In this document: positions 35,262 to 43,648 of the stretch, in pieces
Numbering within the stretch: the first letter of the stretch is position 1
Layout: each line of letters starts with the position of its first letter
Assembly: GCF_900095745.1 (NCBI RefSeq)
Contig: NZ_FMIR01000017.1
Span: forward strand, 434,001-498,000
Direction of reading: 5' to 3'
DNA: 64,000 bases
From: Microbacterium oxydans
Lineage (GTDB): Bacteria; Actinomycetota; Actinomycetes; Actinomycetales; Microbacteriaceae
Made by a program: the position numbers and the translations under genes
The notes under the pieces: generated by a model
Told to the model about the DNA's origin: nothing
Database searches by the model: none
Seen by the model: the letters and a program-made list of their open reading frames with translations, nothing else

Positions 35262-36998
35262 GTGACCACGTTCTCTCTCGGCGACACCGACTTCCTCCGC
35301 GACGGTCAGCCGCATCAGGTGATCTCCGGCGCCATCCACTACTTCCGCGTGCACCCGGACCTGTGGCAGGACCGCATCCGCAAGGCACGGCTGATGGGCC
35401 TGAACACGATCGAGACGTATGTCGCCTGGAACGCGCACGCACCGCGGCGCGGCGAGTGGGACACGACCGGGTGGAACGATCTCGGACGCTTCCTCGACCT
35501 CGTTCATGCCGAGGGTCTGGATGCGATCGTGCGCCCTGGTCCCTACATCTGCGCCGAGTGGCACAACGGCGGTCTGCCGGTGTGGCTGACCGGGAGCATG
35601 GAGAACCTGCGATCGTCGGCTCCTGACTTCCTCGTCGAGGTGAGCGCCTACCTGCGACGCGTGTACGACATCGTCGCGCCGCGCCAGATCGACCGGGGCG
35701 GGCCCGTCGTGCTCGTGCAGATCGAGAACGAGTACGGCGCTTACGGCGCGGACAAGGCCTACCTCGAGGCCCTGGTCGCCGTCACGCGCGATGCCGGAAT
35801 CACGGTGCCGCTGACGACCGTGGATCAACCCGTGGATCAGATGCTGAGCGACGGCAGCCTTCCCGGCCTGCACAAGACCGGCTCCTTCGGATCCCGCAGC
35901 GCGGAACGCCTCGCCACCCTGCGGCGGCACCAGCCGACGGGCCCCCTGATGTGCTCGGAGTTCTGGGACGGCTGGTTCGACTGGTGGGGCGGAGTGCATC
36001 ACACGACGGATGTCGCCGCTGCCGCAGCCGATCTCGATGCCCTTCTCGCCGCCGGAGCGTCGGTCAACATCTACATGTTCCACGGCGGCACGAACTTCGG
36101 GCTCACCAACGGCGCGAACGACAAGGGCCGCTACCTGCCGCTCGTGACCTCCTACGACTACGACGCGCCGCTCGACGAGGCTGGCAACCCCACGGAGAAG
36201 TTCTTCGCCTTCCGAGAGGTGATCGCGAAGTACGCTCCGGTGCCGGAAGAGATGCCGGCAGTCACGATCGCTGCCCCCGCGTTCGACGTCTCCCTCTCCC
36301 CCGTCGGAACCTGGACGGGCGGCGACGGGGCCGGCACGGTCACCGCGCAGCCGCAGAGCTTCGACGCTCTCGGACACCTGAGTGCGCTGGTGCGCTACGA
36401 CGTCGACCTCCCGGACGGGAGCGGCGGTCTCCTCGTCACCGACGAGGTGCGCGACCTCGCCTGGGTCAGCGTCGACGGGGTCGCTGTCGGCACGCTCTCC
36501 CGCACGCGACACGACCGTGCGATCCGCATCCCGAAGGGCCGTACCCTCAGCATCCTGGTCGAGGACCAGGGTCGCGTGAACTACGACCACCGACTCGGCG
36601 AGGAGAAGGGCCTGATCGGCGCGGTCACGCTCGATGGCACGCCCATAACCGGGTGGCGCTCGACACCCCTCGACGTCGCCGCCGTCGCCGCGGAGATCGA
36701 TGCGGGTCAGCCGACGGATGCTGCGGGAGAACGCCCGCTCGCGTGGACGGCCGAGTTCACCCTGGATGCCCCTGCCGACCTGTTCCTCGACACCGCACCA
36801 TGGAGCAAGGGATACGCGTTCGTCAACGGATTCTTCCTCGGCCGCTATTGGCGCAACGGACCGCAGCGCACGCTCTACGTGCCGGCCCCGGCAACGCGCG
36901 AGGGCCGCAACCGGCTCGTCGTTCTCGAACTCGAGCAGATTCTGGCACCCGTCGCCCGGTTCGTCGAGGCACCGGCACTCGGCGTCACGGAGGAGTGA
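35262..36998 (+). CDS. Glycoside hydrolase family 35 beta-galactosidase
   Basis: A 578-aa enzyme removing terminal beta-galactosyl residues, retaining mechanism. The TIM barrel has GAIHYFRVHPDLWQDRIRKA, NTIETYVAWNAHAPRRGEWD and RPGPYICAEWHNGGLPVWL. The acid/base Glu is in VQIENEYGAYG and the nucleophile Glu in CSEFWDGWFDWWGG. C-terminal beta-jelly-roll domains end with WSKGYAFVNGFFLGRYW. No signal peptide is present, so it acts in the cytosol on imported di- or oligosaccharide. GTG 35262 is the start. Last gene of the LacI-controlled operon. Confidence 0.95.
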   Translation: MTTFSLGDTDFLRDGQPHQVISGAIHYFRVHPDLWQDRIRKARLMGLNTIETYVAWNAHAPRRGEWDTTGWNDLGRFLDLVHAEGLDAIVRPGPYICAEWHNGGLPVWLTGSMENLRSSAPDFLVEVSAYLRRVYDIVAPRQIDRGGPVVLVQIENEYGAYGADKAYLEALVAVTRDAGITVPLTTVDQPVDQMLSDGSLPGLHKTGSFGSRSAERLATLRRHQPTGPLMCSEFWDGWFDWWGGVHHTTDVAAAAADLDALLAAGASVNIYMFHGGTNFGLTNGANDKGRYLPLVTSYDYDAPLDEAGNPTEKFFAFREVIAKYAPVPEEMPAVTIAAPAFDVSLSPVGTWTGGDGAGTVTAQPQSFDALGHLSALVRYDVDLPDGSGGLLVTDEVRDLAWVSVDGVAVGTLSRTRHDRAIRIPKGRTLSILVEDQGRVNYDHRLGEEKGLIGAVTLDGTPITGWRSTPLDVAAVAAEIDAGQPTDAAGERPLAWTAEFTLDAPADLFLDTAPWSKGYAFVNGFFLGRYWRNGPQRTLYVPAPATREGRNRLVVLELEQILAPVARFVEAPALGVTEE

Positions 36999-37037
36999 CG
37001 CCGGAGCGCAGGGGAGCGCGGGAGACGGGCGGATGAA

Positions 37038-37535
37038 TCACGACAACGGCAGCAGCGTCGCCTCGATCCGGCGTCCGTCCACCTCGACCCACATCATCGT
37101 GCACACCGGCTGCCGGCGCCGATCCGTGGGCGATCCGGGGTTGAGCAGCCGGAGGCCCGCGGGCGACACGGTGTCCCAGGGAATGTGCGAGTGCCCGAAT
37201 ACGAGGAGATCGATGCCCGGGTACGCCTCGTCCATCCGCTCCTCACGCTTGCGGGACTCCCCCGTCTCGTGCACGACGGCGACATCGACGCCCTCGACCG
37301 TGAACCGGGCGACCTCCGGAAGGCGTGACCGCAGCTCGGACCCGTCGTTGTTGCCGTACACGCCGTGCAGTACCCGAGACCGCGACTCGAGCAGATCGAG
37401 TGTGGCTTCGTCGACCCAGTCGCCCGCGTGCACCACGATCTCGGCATCGTCGACCGCCTGCAGCACCGCATCCGGCAGCCTTCTCGCCCGCTTCGGCACG
37501 TGGGTGTCGGCCAGGAGCAGCATCCTCGTGGTCAT
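37038..37535 (-). CDS. Metallophosphoesterase, YfcE/MJ0936 type
   Basis: A 165-aa calcineurin-like phosphodiesterase. The metal-binding motifs are MLLLADTHVP (D-x-H), HAGDWVD (G-D), YGNND (G-N-x-D), VVHETG and GHSHIPW (G-H-x-H). Small proteins of this family are Mn2+-dependent phosphodiesterases acting on model substrates or 2',3'-cyclic nucleotides; the natural substrate is unknown. It is convergent with the beta-galactosidase gene and shows no functional tie to it. Confidence 0.92.
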   Translation of the reverse strand: MTTRMLLLADTHVPKRARRLPDAVLQAVDDAEIVVHAGDWVDEATLDLLESRSRVLHGVYGNNDGSELRSRLPEVARFTVEGVDVAVVHETGESRKREERMDEAYPGIDLLVFGHSHIPWDTVSPAGLRLLNPGSPTDRRRQPVCTMMWVEVDGRRIEATLLPLS

Positions 37536-37680
37536 CGTTCCTCCCGCCCTTCGCCGCCCTCGACTCTACGCATCCGGGTCGCGCACCGGATGACACGCGA
37601 AACGCGTACACAGCCAACACTCAGGAAGGCGTAAACTCGCCGAGTCCCCGGTATACCAAGGGGCTGAACGGAGGAGCCTC

Positions 37681-39141
37681 ATGAGTACTGCCACTGCGCC
37701 TGCGAACCCACGCTCGCGCGTCATCACCGCGAGTCTGGTCGGCACGACCATCGAGTTCTACGACTTCTACGCGTATGCGACGGCGGCCGTTCTCGTGTTC
37801 CCCGTGCTGTTCTTCCCGACCGGAGACGACACCACCTCGCTCCTGTCGTCGTTCGCCGTCTTCGGTGCAGCGATGGTCGCGCGCCCCATCGGCGCCGTGG
37901 TCTTCGGCCACTTCGGCGACAAGTTCGGCCGCAAGGCCACCCTCGTCGCATCGCTGCTGACGATGGGCATCGCGACCTTCGTGATCGGCTTGCTCCCCAC
38001 GTACCAGGACATCGGCTGGTGGGCAGCGCTCCTGCTGCTGATCCTGCGTCTCGCTCAGGGCTTCGCGCTCGGTGGTGAGTGGTCGGGCGCGGCTCTGGTC
38101 GCCACCGAGAACGCCCCGAAGGGCAAGCGCGCCTGGTACGGCACCTTCCCGCAGCTGGGCGCACCGCTCGGCTTCATCATCGCCAACTTCCTCTTCCTCG
38201 CGATCAACTGGCTGCTGCCGCACTCCGAGAACCCGGTCCTCAAGTCCGAGGCGTTCCTCTCCTGGGGCTGGCGCATCCCGTTCCTGTTCTCCGCCGTCAT
38301 GGTGATCATCGGCCTGTGGGTGCGACTGAAGCTCGTCGAGTCCGACACCTTCAAGAAGGCAGAGACCAAGGGCGCCATCCGCAAGCTCCCGCTCGCGACC
38401 GTCTTCCGCCACCACTGGAAGCAGCTGATCCTCGGCACGTTCATCATGCTGGCGACGTACGTGCTGTTCTACCTGATGACGAACTTCACCCTCGCCTACG
38501 GCACCAAGCCCGCGTCGCTGGAGACTGCTTCGGCCGCCGCGAAGGCTGCCGCCGAAGCGACGGGCGCCCCCTTCGACCCGACCAAGTTCGCGGCGCAGTT
38601 CTACCCCGGCCTTGGCTTCGGCTACACCGACTTCGTGCTGATGCAGATCATCGGCGTGGTGTTCTTCGGCATCTTCACGCTGCTGTCCGGGCCGATCGCC
38701 GACGCGATCGGTCGACGCAAGCTGCTGCTCTGGGTCACGGGCGCGATCATCGTGTTCGGCTTCACGTTCAACACGTTCCTGCTGCCCGCCGTCGACCCGA
38801 AGTTCACGGGTGCCCTCACGCAGGCGTTCCTCGTCTTCGGCTTCATGTTGATGGGGGCCACGTTCGGCCCGATGGGTGCGCTGCTGCCCGAACTGTTCCC
38901 GACGAACGTGCGGTACACGGGGTCGGCGATCGCCTACAACGTGTCGTCGATCCTCGGCGCCGCCGTGGCACCGTTGATCGCCCTGAAGCTGTGGGAGGCA
39001 GCGGGCGGTGCCCCGTGGCTGGTCGGCCTGTACCTGTCGGCGATGGGAGTGCTGACCTTCGTCGCGCTGATCTTCACGCCCGAGACCAAGGACCACGACT
39101 ACGACGACGACCTCGGGGTCGCCGCCGCCGTCGAACTCTGA
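37681..39141 (+). CDS. MFS transporter, metabolite:H+ symporter (MHS) type
   Basis: A 486-aa permease with 12 predicted helices. It opens with the MHS signature SLVGTTIEFYDFYAYATAAVLVFP. The MFS loop motif is GHFGDKFGRKATLV, then LRLAQGFALGGEWSGAAL. A long periplasmic or cytoplasmic insertion (about residues 275-320, Ala-rich) separates later helices. Relatives carry proline/betaine, shikimate, 2-oxoglutarate or other organic acids with protons; the substrate is unknown. GGAGG lies about ten bases before ATG 37681, and TAAACT (37632-37637) is a possible -10. Confidence 0.93.
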   Translation: MSTATAPANPRSRVITASLVGTTIEFYDFYAYATAAVLVFPVLFFPTGDDTTSLLSSFAVFGAAMVARPIGAVVFGHFGDKFGRKATLVASLLTMGIATFVIGLLPTYQDIGWWAALLLLILRLAQGFALGGEWSGAALVATENAPKGKRAWYGTFPQLGAPLGFIIANFLFLAINWLLPHSENPVLKSEAFLSWGWRIPFLFSAVMVIIGLWVRLKLVESDTFKKAETKGAIRKLPLATVFRHHWKQLILGTFIMLATYVLFYLMTNFTLAYGTKPASLETASAAAKAAAEATGAPFDPTKFAAQFYPGLGFGYTDFVLMQIIGVVFFGIFTLLSGPIADAIGRRKLLLWVTGAIIVFGFTFNTFLLPAVDPKFTGALTQAFLVFGFMLMGATFGPMGALLPELFPTNVRYTGSAIAYNVSSILGAAVAPLIALKLWEAAGGAPWLVGLYLSAMGVLTFVALIFTPETKDHDYDDDLGVAAAVEL

Positions 39142-39146
39142 CCACT

Positions 39147-39181
39147 GAGAGGCGGCCTCCCCACCCAGGAGGCCGCTTCTC
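39147..39181 (+). terminator. Intrinsic terminator of the MHS transporter gene
   Basis: GAGAGGCGGCCTCC (39147-39160) pairs with GGAGGCCGCTTCTC (39168-39181) around a 7-base loop with one mismatch, starting six bases past the stop. There is only a weak pyrimidine tail. Confidence 0.75.
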
Positions 39182-39197
39182 TGCATCGGGACGTCCG

Positions 39198-39302
39198 TCA
39201 GAGGACGATGACCTCGCAGTAGCGCGCTGCCGTTTTCGCGAGCGTGCGGTCGAGCGTCAGAAGCGGGATACCGAGGGCCTCGGCATAACCCGCGGCGTCA
39301 AC
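39198..39302 (-). pseudogene. 3' remnant of a VapC-type PIN-domain toxin gene
   Basis: The last 34 codons before a stop at 39198 read VDAAGYAEALGIPLLTLDRT followed by LAKTAARYCEVIVL. This is the C-terminal end of VapC toxins: an Asp-x3-Tyr-x-EAL block, then PLLTLDR carrying the third catalytic Asp. Upstream of 39302 the similarity stops abruptly at an AT-rich stretch that is now the promoter of the HTH gene, so about 75% of the toxin gene, including its first acidic residues, and any vapB are gone. It cannot encode an active RNase. Confidence 0.7.
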
Positions 39303-39307
39303 AAAAA

Positions 39308-39329
39308 TTGACTTCCGTGACGAAGTCAA
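39308..39329. promoter_or_regulatory. Inverted repeat and promoter region of the small HTH gene
   Basis: TTGACTTC-N6-GAAGTCAA is a perfect 8-bp inverted repeat. Its left arm reads as a -35 (TTGACT), with AAGTAT 17 bases downstream (39331-39336) as a possible -10. The repeat covers the -35, as expected of an autoregulatory operator. Confidence 0.6.
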
Positions 39330-39354
39330 CAAGTATTGACGCAGGAGGTCCATC

Positions 39355-39561
39355 ATGACAAAGCCGACCGCGATCGCACAGGACGACGGCAGCGAGCCCC
39401 TGGCCGCACTGCACAGGCTCGCCGAGACACGCAAGGAGATCGCTCGCGCCGAAGAGGCGAATGTGCGCCGCGCCCGCAACCTCGGATACTCGTGGCAGGC
39501 GATCGCGAGCGCGCTGGGAGTGAGCAAGCAAGCCGCGCACCGGCGGTTCGGTCGCTCCTGA
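39355..39561 (+). CDS. Small helix-turn-helix DNA-binding protein
   Basis: A 68-aa protein. A charged N-terminal helix (LAALHRLAETRKEIARAEEANVRRAR) is followed by a C-terminal helix-turn-helix (SWQAIASALGVSKQAAHRRFG). Proteins of this shape are frequent in Actinobacteria, often next to Clp-N-domain or toxin genes, and may repress their own promoters. The SD AGGAGGT five bases before ATG 39355 is the strongest in the window, implying abundant translation. The palindrome upstream is a likely target. Its place immediately after a truncated vapC suggests this spot has been rearranged. Confidence 0.82.
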   Translation: MTKPTAIAQDDGSEPLAALHRLAETRKEIARAEEANVRRARNLGYSWQAIASALGVSKQAAHRRFGRS

Positions 39562-39658
39562 CGCTCGACCCCGACGACGCCCACCCATACAGCCCGCCCA
39601 TAGGATTCGACCGCGAACGAAGTACGGTCGAAGTACCATCTCCAGATCGAGGTCCCGC

Positions 39659-41545
39659 ATGTCCGGTTCGGCGACAGCACGCCGCCGCGGACGTGGCGCA
39701 CAGCCCGAAGGCCCGCGCGCCACCTTCCGCCAGCTCCTCCCCTTCCTCTTCGAACACAAGCGCACCCTGATCGTGGTCGCCGTGCTCAGCGTCGTCGGCG
39801 CCGCCACGTCTCTCGTGCAGCCTCTGCTCGTCGGCCAGGTCATCGAGGCGGTGCAGTCCGACACCGGCATCGGGATCCTCGTCTGGCTGCTGGTCGGCTT
39901 CGTGATCGTGTCGTCCGTCATCTCCGGCTTCCAGCACTACCTGCTCCAGCGCACCGGCACCGCGGTCGTGCACTCGAGCCGCCGCAAGCTGATCGCCCGC
40001 ATCCTGCACCTGCCGACCTCGGAGTTCGATGCCCGCCGTACCGGGGACCTCGTCTCACGCGTCGGCACCGACACGACCCTCCTCTACGCCGTGCTCACGC
40101 AGGGCCTCGCGGATGCCGTCGGCAGCGCCGTGCTGTTCCTCGGCGCGCTGATCGCGATGCTCGTGATCGACCCGATCCTGCTGCTGCTCATCGTCGTCGT
40201 GATCGGCATCTCCGTCACGGTCGTCGTGCTGCTCAGCGGCCGCATCCGCACCGCCTCGACCGCCCAGCAGGAGAAGGTCGGCGAGCTCGCCTCCGGCGTG
40301 GAGCGTGCGGTCGGCTCGATCCGCACCATCCGCGCCTCGGGCGCCACCGAGCGCGAGACGGCCGCGGTGTCGGAGCTCGCCACCGACGCGTACGGCATCG
40401 GTGTGCGCATCGCCAAGATCTCGTCGATGGTCGTGCCCGTCTCCGGCATCGCGCTGCAGTTGTCGCTGCTGGTGGTCCTCGGCGTCGGCGGGTTCCGGGT
40501 GGCCGCCGGCGCGATCACCATCGCGTCGCTGATCTCGTTCATCATGTTCCTGTTCCTCCTGGTGATGCCGCTCGCCACGACCTTCGGCGCGATCACTTCG
40601 GTGAACCAGGCACTCGGCGCACTCGGTCGCATCCAGGAGGTGCTCGACCTGCCGACGGAGTCGCAGGACGACGAAGCCATCGCCGCCGCCCTCCCTCACG
40701 AGGACGCAGCCCCCGGCGCTCCGGCCATCGAGTTCCGCGATGTGCGCTTCCACTACCCCGCGAACGTGGTGGCAGCGCGTCAGGCCGCGGCGAAGGCAGC
40801 GCGGACCCTTCTCGCTGATGCGCATCTGGAATCGGTCGAAGATGCGGCACCGGCCGCGCAGGACCACGAAGTGCTCCGCGGAGTGTCGTTCGCCGTGCCT
40901 CACGGCGCCAGGGTCGCCCTCGTCGGCCCCAGCGGTGCGGGCAAGAGCACGATCCTGTCGTTGATCGAGCGGTTCTATGACCCGACCGGCGGGTCCATCC
41001 GCCTACACGGCCACGACGCGCGCACCTACCCGCGCGACGACCTGCGCGCCAACTTCGGCTACGTCGAGCAGGATGCGCCCACCCTCGCCGGCACGCTTGC
41101 CGAGAACCTGCGTCTCGCCTCGCCCGATGCGACCGATGCCGACTGCGAACGCGTGCTGCGCGCCGTGAACCTCGGCGACGTGCTCGAGCGCAACCCGCTG
41201 GGCATCGAGGCCCCCGTCGGCGAAGACGGCGTGATGCTGTCCGGCGGCGAGCGTCAGCGCCTCGCGATCGCCCGCGCCCTGCTCACCGACGCCCCGATCC
41301 TGCTGCTCGACGAGTCGACGTCATCACTCGACGGCGTGAACGAGCAGCGGATGCGCGAAGCCATCGATGCCGTCTCGACCGACCGCACGCTCATCGTGAT
41401 CGCGCACCGCCTGTCGACCGTGGTCGACAGCGACCTGATCGTGGTGCTGCAGGACGGCGTCGTGGTCGGCCAGGGCACGCACGAGGAACTCGTCGAGACG
41501 ACGCCGCTGTACCGCGACCTCGCCCGGCACCAGCTGCTCACCTGA
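39659..41545 (+). CDS. ABC exporter half-transporter (fused membrane and ATPase domains)
   Basis: A 628-aa type IV ABC protein. The membrane domain has six helices (first at about residues 36-58) and ends near residue 325. The ATPase has A-loop FHYP (about 364), Walker A GPSGAGKST (about 423-431), Q-loop, signature LSGGERQ, Walker B ILLLDEST and switch AHRLST. The ATPase contains an Ala-rich insertion of roughly 30 residues between the A-loop strand and VLRGVSF that is not usual in this fold. It should work as a homodimer, as no partner gene is adjacent. Related proteins export drugs or lipids; the substrate is unknown. Confidence 0.92.
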   Translation: MSGSATARRRGRGAQPEGPRATFRQLLPFLFEHKRTLIVVAVLSVVGAATSLVQPLLVGQVIEAVQSDTGIGILVWLLVGFVIVSSVISGFQHYLLQRTGTAVVHSSRRKLIARILHLPTSEFDARRTGDLVSRVGTDTTLLYAVLTQGLADAVGSAVLFLGALIAMLVIDPILLLLIVVVIGISVTVVVLLSGRIRTASTAQQEKVGELASGVERAVGSIRTIRASGATERETAAVSELATDAYGIGVRIAKISSMVVPVSGIALQLSLLVVLGVGGFRVAAGAITIASLISFIMFLFLLVMPLATTFGAITSVNQALGALGRIQEVLDLPTESQDDEAIAAALPHEDAAPGAPAIEFRDVRFHYPANVVAARQAAAKAARTLLADAHLESVEDAAPAAQDHEVLRGVSFAVPHGARVALVGPSGAGKSTILSLIERFYDPTGGSIRLHGHDARTYPRDDLRANFGYVEQDAPTLAGTLAENLRLASPDATDADCERVLRAVNLGDVLERNPLGIEAPVGEDGVMLSGGERQRLAIARALLTDAPILLLDESTSSLDGVNEQRMREAIDAVSTDRTLIVIAHRLSTVVDSDLIVVLQDGVVVGQGTHEELVETTPLYRDLARHQLLT

Positions 41546-41568
41546 TTCACGTCCGTTCCCGGACAACA

Positions 41569-41627
41569 CGAAGGCGGGACGTCGGAGACCACTCAGCCAT
41601 GGGTTCGTCTCTGATGTCCCGCCTTCG
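41569..41627. terminator. Large hairpin between the convergent ABC exporter and pckG genes
   Basis: CGAAGGCGGGAC (41569-41580) and GTCCCGCCTTCG (41616-41627) form a perfect 12-bp stem around 35 bases, which themselves contain a short inner GAGAC/GTCTC pairing. Placed between two stop codons, it probably terminates in one or both directions. Confidence 0.6.
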
Positions 41628-41637
41628 CGGGTGTGAG

Positions 41638-41663
41638 GGTGCCGGCTCCCCCGAACCGGCACC
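41638..41663 (-). terminator. Terminator hairpin downstream of pckG
   Basis: GGTGCCGG (41638-41645) pairs with CCGGCACC (41656-41663) around a 10-base loop, 10 bases past the pckG stop. Confidence 0.6.
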
Positions 41664-41673
41664 GGTCTGGGGG

Positions 41674-43536
41674 CTAGGCCTTGGCGAGGCGGTAGCGCAG
41701 CGAGGCCAGCTCGGCGCGCAGCGCCGCCGGAACCTTGTCGCCGAAGGTGTCGTAGAACTCCTCGGTCAGGTCGGCCTCGGTCTGCCACGCCGCGGCGTCG
41801 ACGGCGAACAGCTCGTCGAGGTCGGCGGCGGGGATGTCGAGCCCGTCGAGGTTGAGGTCTTCCACACGCGGCAGGCGTCCGATGGGGCTGTCGACCGCGG
41901 GCACGTCGCCCGCGATGCGGCGGATGATCCAGTCGACGACACGGGAGTTGTCGCCGAAGCCGGGCCACAGGAACCGGCCGTCGTCACCGCGACGGAACCA
42001 GTTCACCTGGAAGATGCGCGGTGCGCGGTCGAAGCGCAGACCACGACCGACCTTCAGCCAGTGGCCGAAGTAGTCGGCCATGTTGTATCCGCAGAAGGGC
42101 AGCATCGCGAACGGGTCGCGGCGCAGCTCTCCGACCGTGCCCTCGGCCGCAGCCGTGCGCTCCGACGAGATGTTCGAGCCGAGGAAGACACCGTGCGTCC
42201 AGTCGGTGGCCTCGACCACGAGCGGGACGTTGCTGGCGCGGCGTCCGCCGAAGAGGATGACGTCGAGCGGCACGGCCTCTTCCCAGTCGTCGGAGATCTG
42301 CGGGCACTGCGCCGCCGACACCGTGAAGCGGGAGTTGGGGTGCGCCGCCGGTCGACCGGACTCGGGCGTCCACTCGTTGCCCTCCCAGTCGATCAGGTTC
42401 GCGGGCGCCTCGTCGGTCAGGCCCTCCCACCACACGTCGCCGTCGGGACGGAGCGCGACGTTGGTGAAGATCGTGTTGCCCCACAGCGTCTCGACCGCCG
42501 TGACGTTGGTCGACTCGCCGGTGCCCGGCGCGACGCCGAAGAAGCCGGCCTCGGGGTTGATCGCCCACAGGCGACCGTCTTCGCCCGGACGGATCCAGGC
42601 GATGTCGTCGCCGAGGGTCTCGACCTTCCACCCCGGGATCGTGGGGCGGAGCATGGCGAGGTTCGTCTTGCCGCACGCCGAGGGGAAAGCGGCCGCGACG
42701 TGGTACGCCTTGCCCTGCGGGTCGATCACGCGGATCAGCAGCATGTGCTCGGCGAGCCAGCCCTCGTCGCGGGCGATCACCGAGGCGATACGCAGCGCGA
42801 AGCACTTCTTGGCGAGGATCGCGTTGCCGCCGTAGCCCGAACCGTACGAGTAGACCTCGAGCGACTCGGGGAAGTGCACGATGTACTTGTCGTCGTTGCA
42901 GGGCCACTCGACGTCGTGCTCACCCGGGGCGAGCGGTGCTCCGACCGTGTGCACGGTCTTGACCCACGGCGCTCCCTCGGCGATCTGACGCGTGACGGCA
43001 TCGCCGACGCGGGTCATGATGCCGATCGACGCGACCGCGTAGGCGCTGTCGGTGATCTGCACGCCGATGTGCGAGAGCGGGCCGCCGACGCGTCCCATCG
43101 AGAACGGCACGACGTACATCGTGCGGCCGCGCATCGAGCCCTCGAAGATCTCGTCCATCTTGGTGTGCATCTCGGCGGGGTCCGCCCAGTTGTTCGTGGG
43201 GCCGGCATCCTCTTCGCGCTCGGAGGCGATGAACGTGCGCCCCTCGGTGCGGGCGACGTCGCTGGGGTGCGAACGGGCGAGGTAGGAGCCGGGACGCCAC
43301 TCGGGGTTGAGCTTGATGAGCTTGCCCTCGTCGACGAGCCCGTGCAGCAGCCAGTCGTTCTCGGCGCGCGAGCCGTCGACCCAGTGCACGGAGTCGGGCT
43401 GGGTGAGAGCACGGATCTCCTCGACCCACGCGGCTAGCTCGGCCATGGCGGGGGTGTCATACGTCGGAGCCGCGCCGAACGTACGCGTCGGTGCGACGGG
43501 AGACGTGCGGGGGGTGAAGACTTCGGCGAAGGCCAT
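41674..43536 (-). CDS. pckG: Phosphoenolpyruvate carboxykinase (GTP)
   Basis: Gluconeogenic conversion of oxaloacetate to PEP with GTP. At 620 aa it is family length. The kinase loop is [15 protein letters not shown] (about residue 280, the PEPCK-specific P-loop), followed by [34 protein letters not shown] is the GTP-type signature, and RVLKW-like elements near the C-terminus are replaced by [14 protein letters not shown]. It stands divergent from an ScfR/RamB-type acetate regulator with a 112-base shared region, fitting control by acetate or propionate carbon sources. Confidence 0.97.
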   Translation of the reverse strand: MAFAEVFTPRTSPVAPTRTFGAAPTYDTPAMAELAAWVEEIRALTQPDSVHWVDGSRAENDWLLHGLVDEGKLIKLNPEWRPGSYLARSHPSDVARTEGRTFIASEREEDAGPTNNWADPAEMHTKMDEIFEGSMRGRTMYVVPFSMGRVGGPLSHIGVQITDSAYAVASIGIMTRVGDAVTRQIAEGAPWVKTVHTVGAPLAPGEHDVEWPCNDDKYIVHFPESLEVYSYGSGYGGNAILAKKCFALRIASVIARDEGWLAEHMLLIRVIDPQGKAYHVAAAFPSACGKTNLAMLRPTIPGWKVETLGDDIAWIRPGEDGRLWAINPEAGFFGVAPGTGESTNVTAVETLWGNTIFTNVALRPDGDVWWEGLTDEAPANLIDWEGNEWTPESGRPAAHPNSRFTVSAAQCPQISDDWEEAVPLDVILFGGRRASNVPLVVEATDWTHGVFLGSNISSERTAAAEGTVGELRRDPFAMLPFCGYNMADYFGHWLKVGRGLRFDRAPRIFQVNWFRRGDDGRFLWPGFGDNSRVVDWIIRRIAGDVPAVDSPIGRLPRVEDLNLDGLDIPAADLDELFAVDAAAWQTEADLTEEFYDTFGDKVPAALRAELASLRYRLAKA

Positions 43537-43616
43537 GACGTGTGCTCCTTTGAACTGTGGGGCGTTGCACCTATCTTCTTCCGGTTCCGACCGGACTTTC
43601 GGACGAATCGAGCGAT

Positions 43617-43632
43617 AAGAACGGCGATTCTT
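43617..43632. promoter_or_regulatory. Inverted repeat in the pckG/ScfR divergent promoter
   Basis: AAGAA-N6-TTCTT, overlapping a staggered second repeat GAATCG (43605-43610)/CGATTC (43625-43630). It lies just upstream of the regulator's -10, so it is a candidate binding site for the ScfR-type protein. It does not match the AAAACTTTGCAAA RamB box I recall. Confidence 0.4.
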
Positions 43633-43636
43633 TCGC

Positions 43637-43642
43637 TACACT
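43637..43642 (+). promoter_or_regulatory. -10 element of a leaderless promoter (ScfR-type regulator)
   Basis: TACACT, six bases before ATG 43649. Confidence 0.5.
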
Positions 43643-43648
43643 CAAGGA

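Noticed and set aside
39198..39701. Intact 167-aa toxin gene on the minus strand
   Set aside because: Only the last 34 codons resemble VapC; the rest is antisense to the HTH gene and ABC exporter leader.
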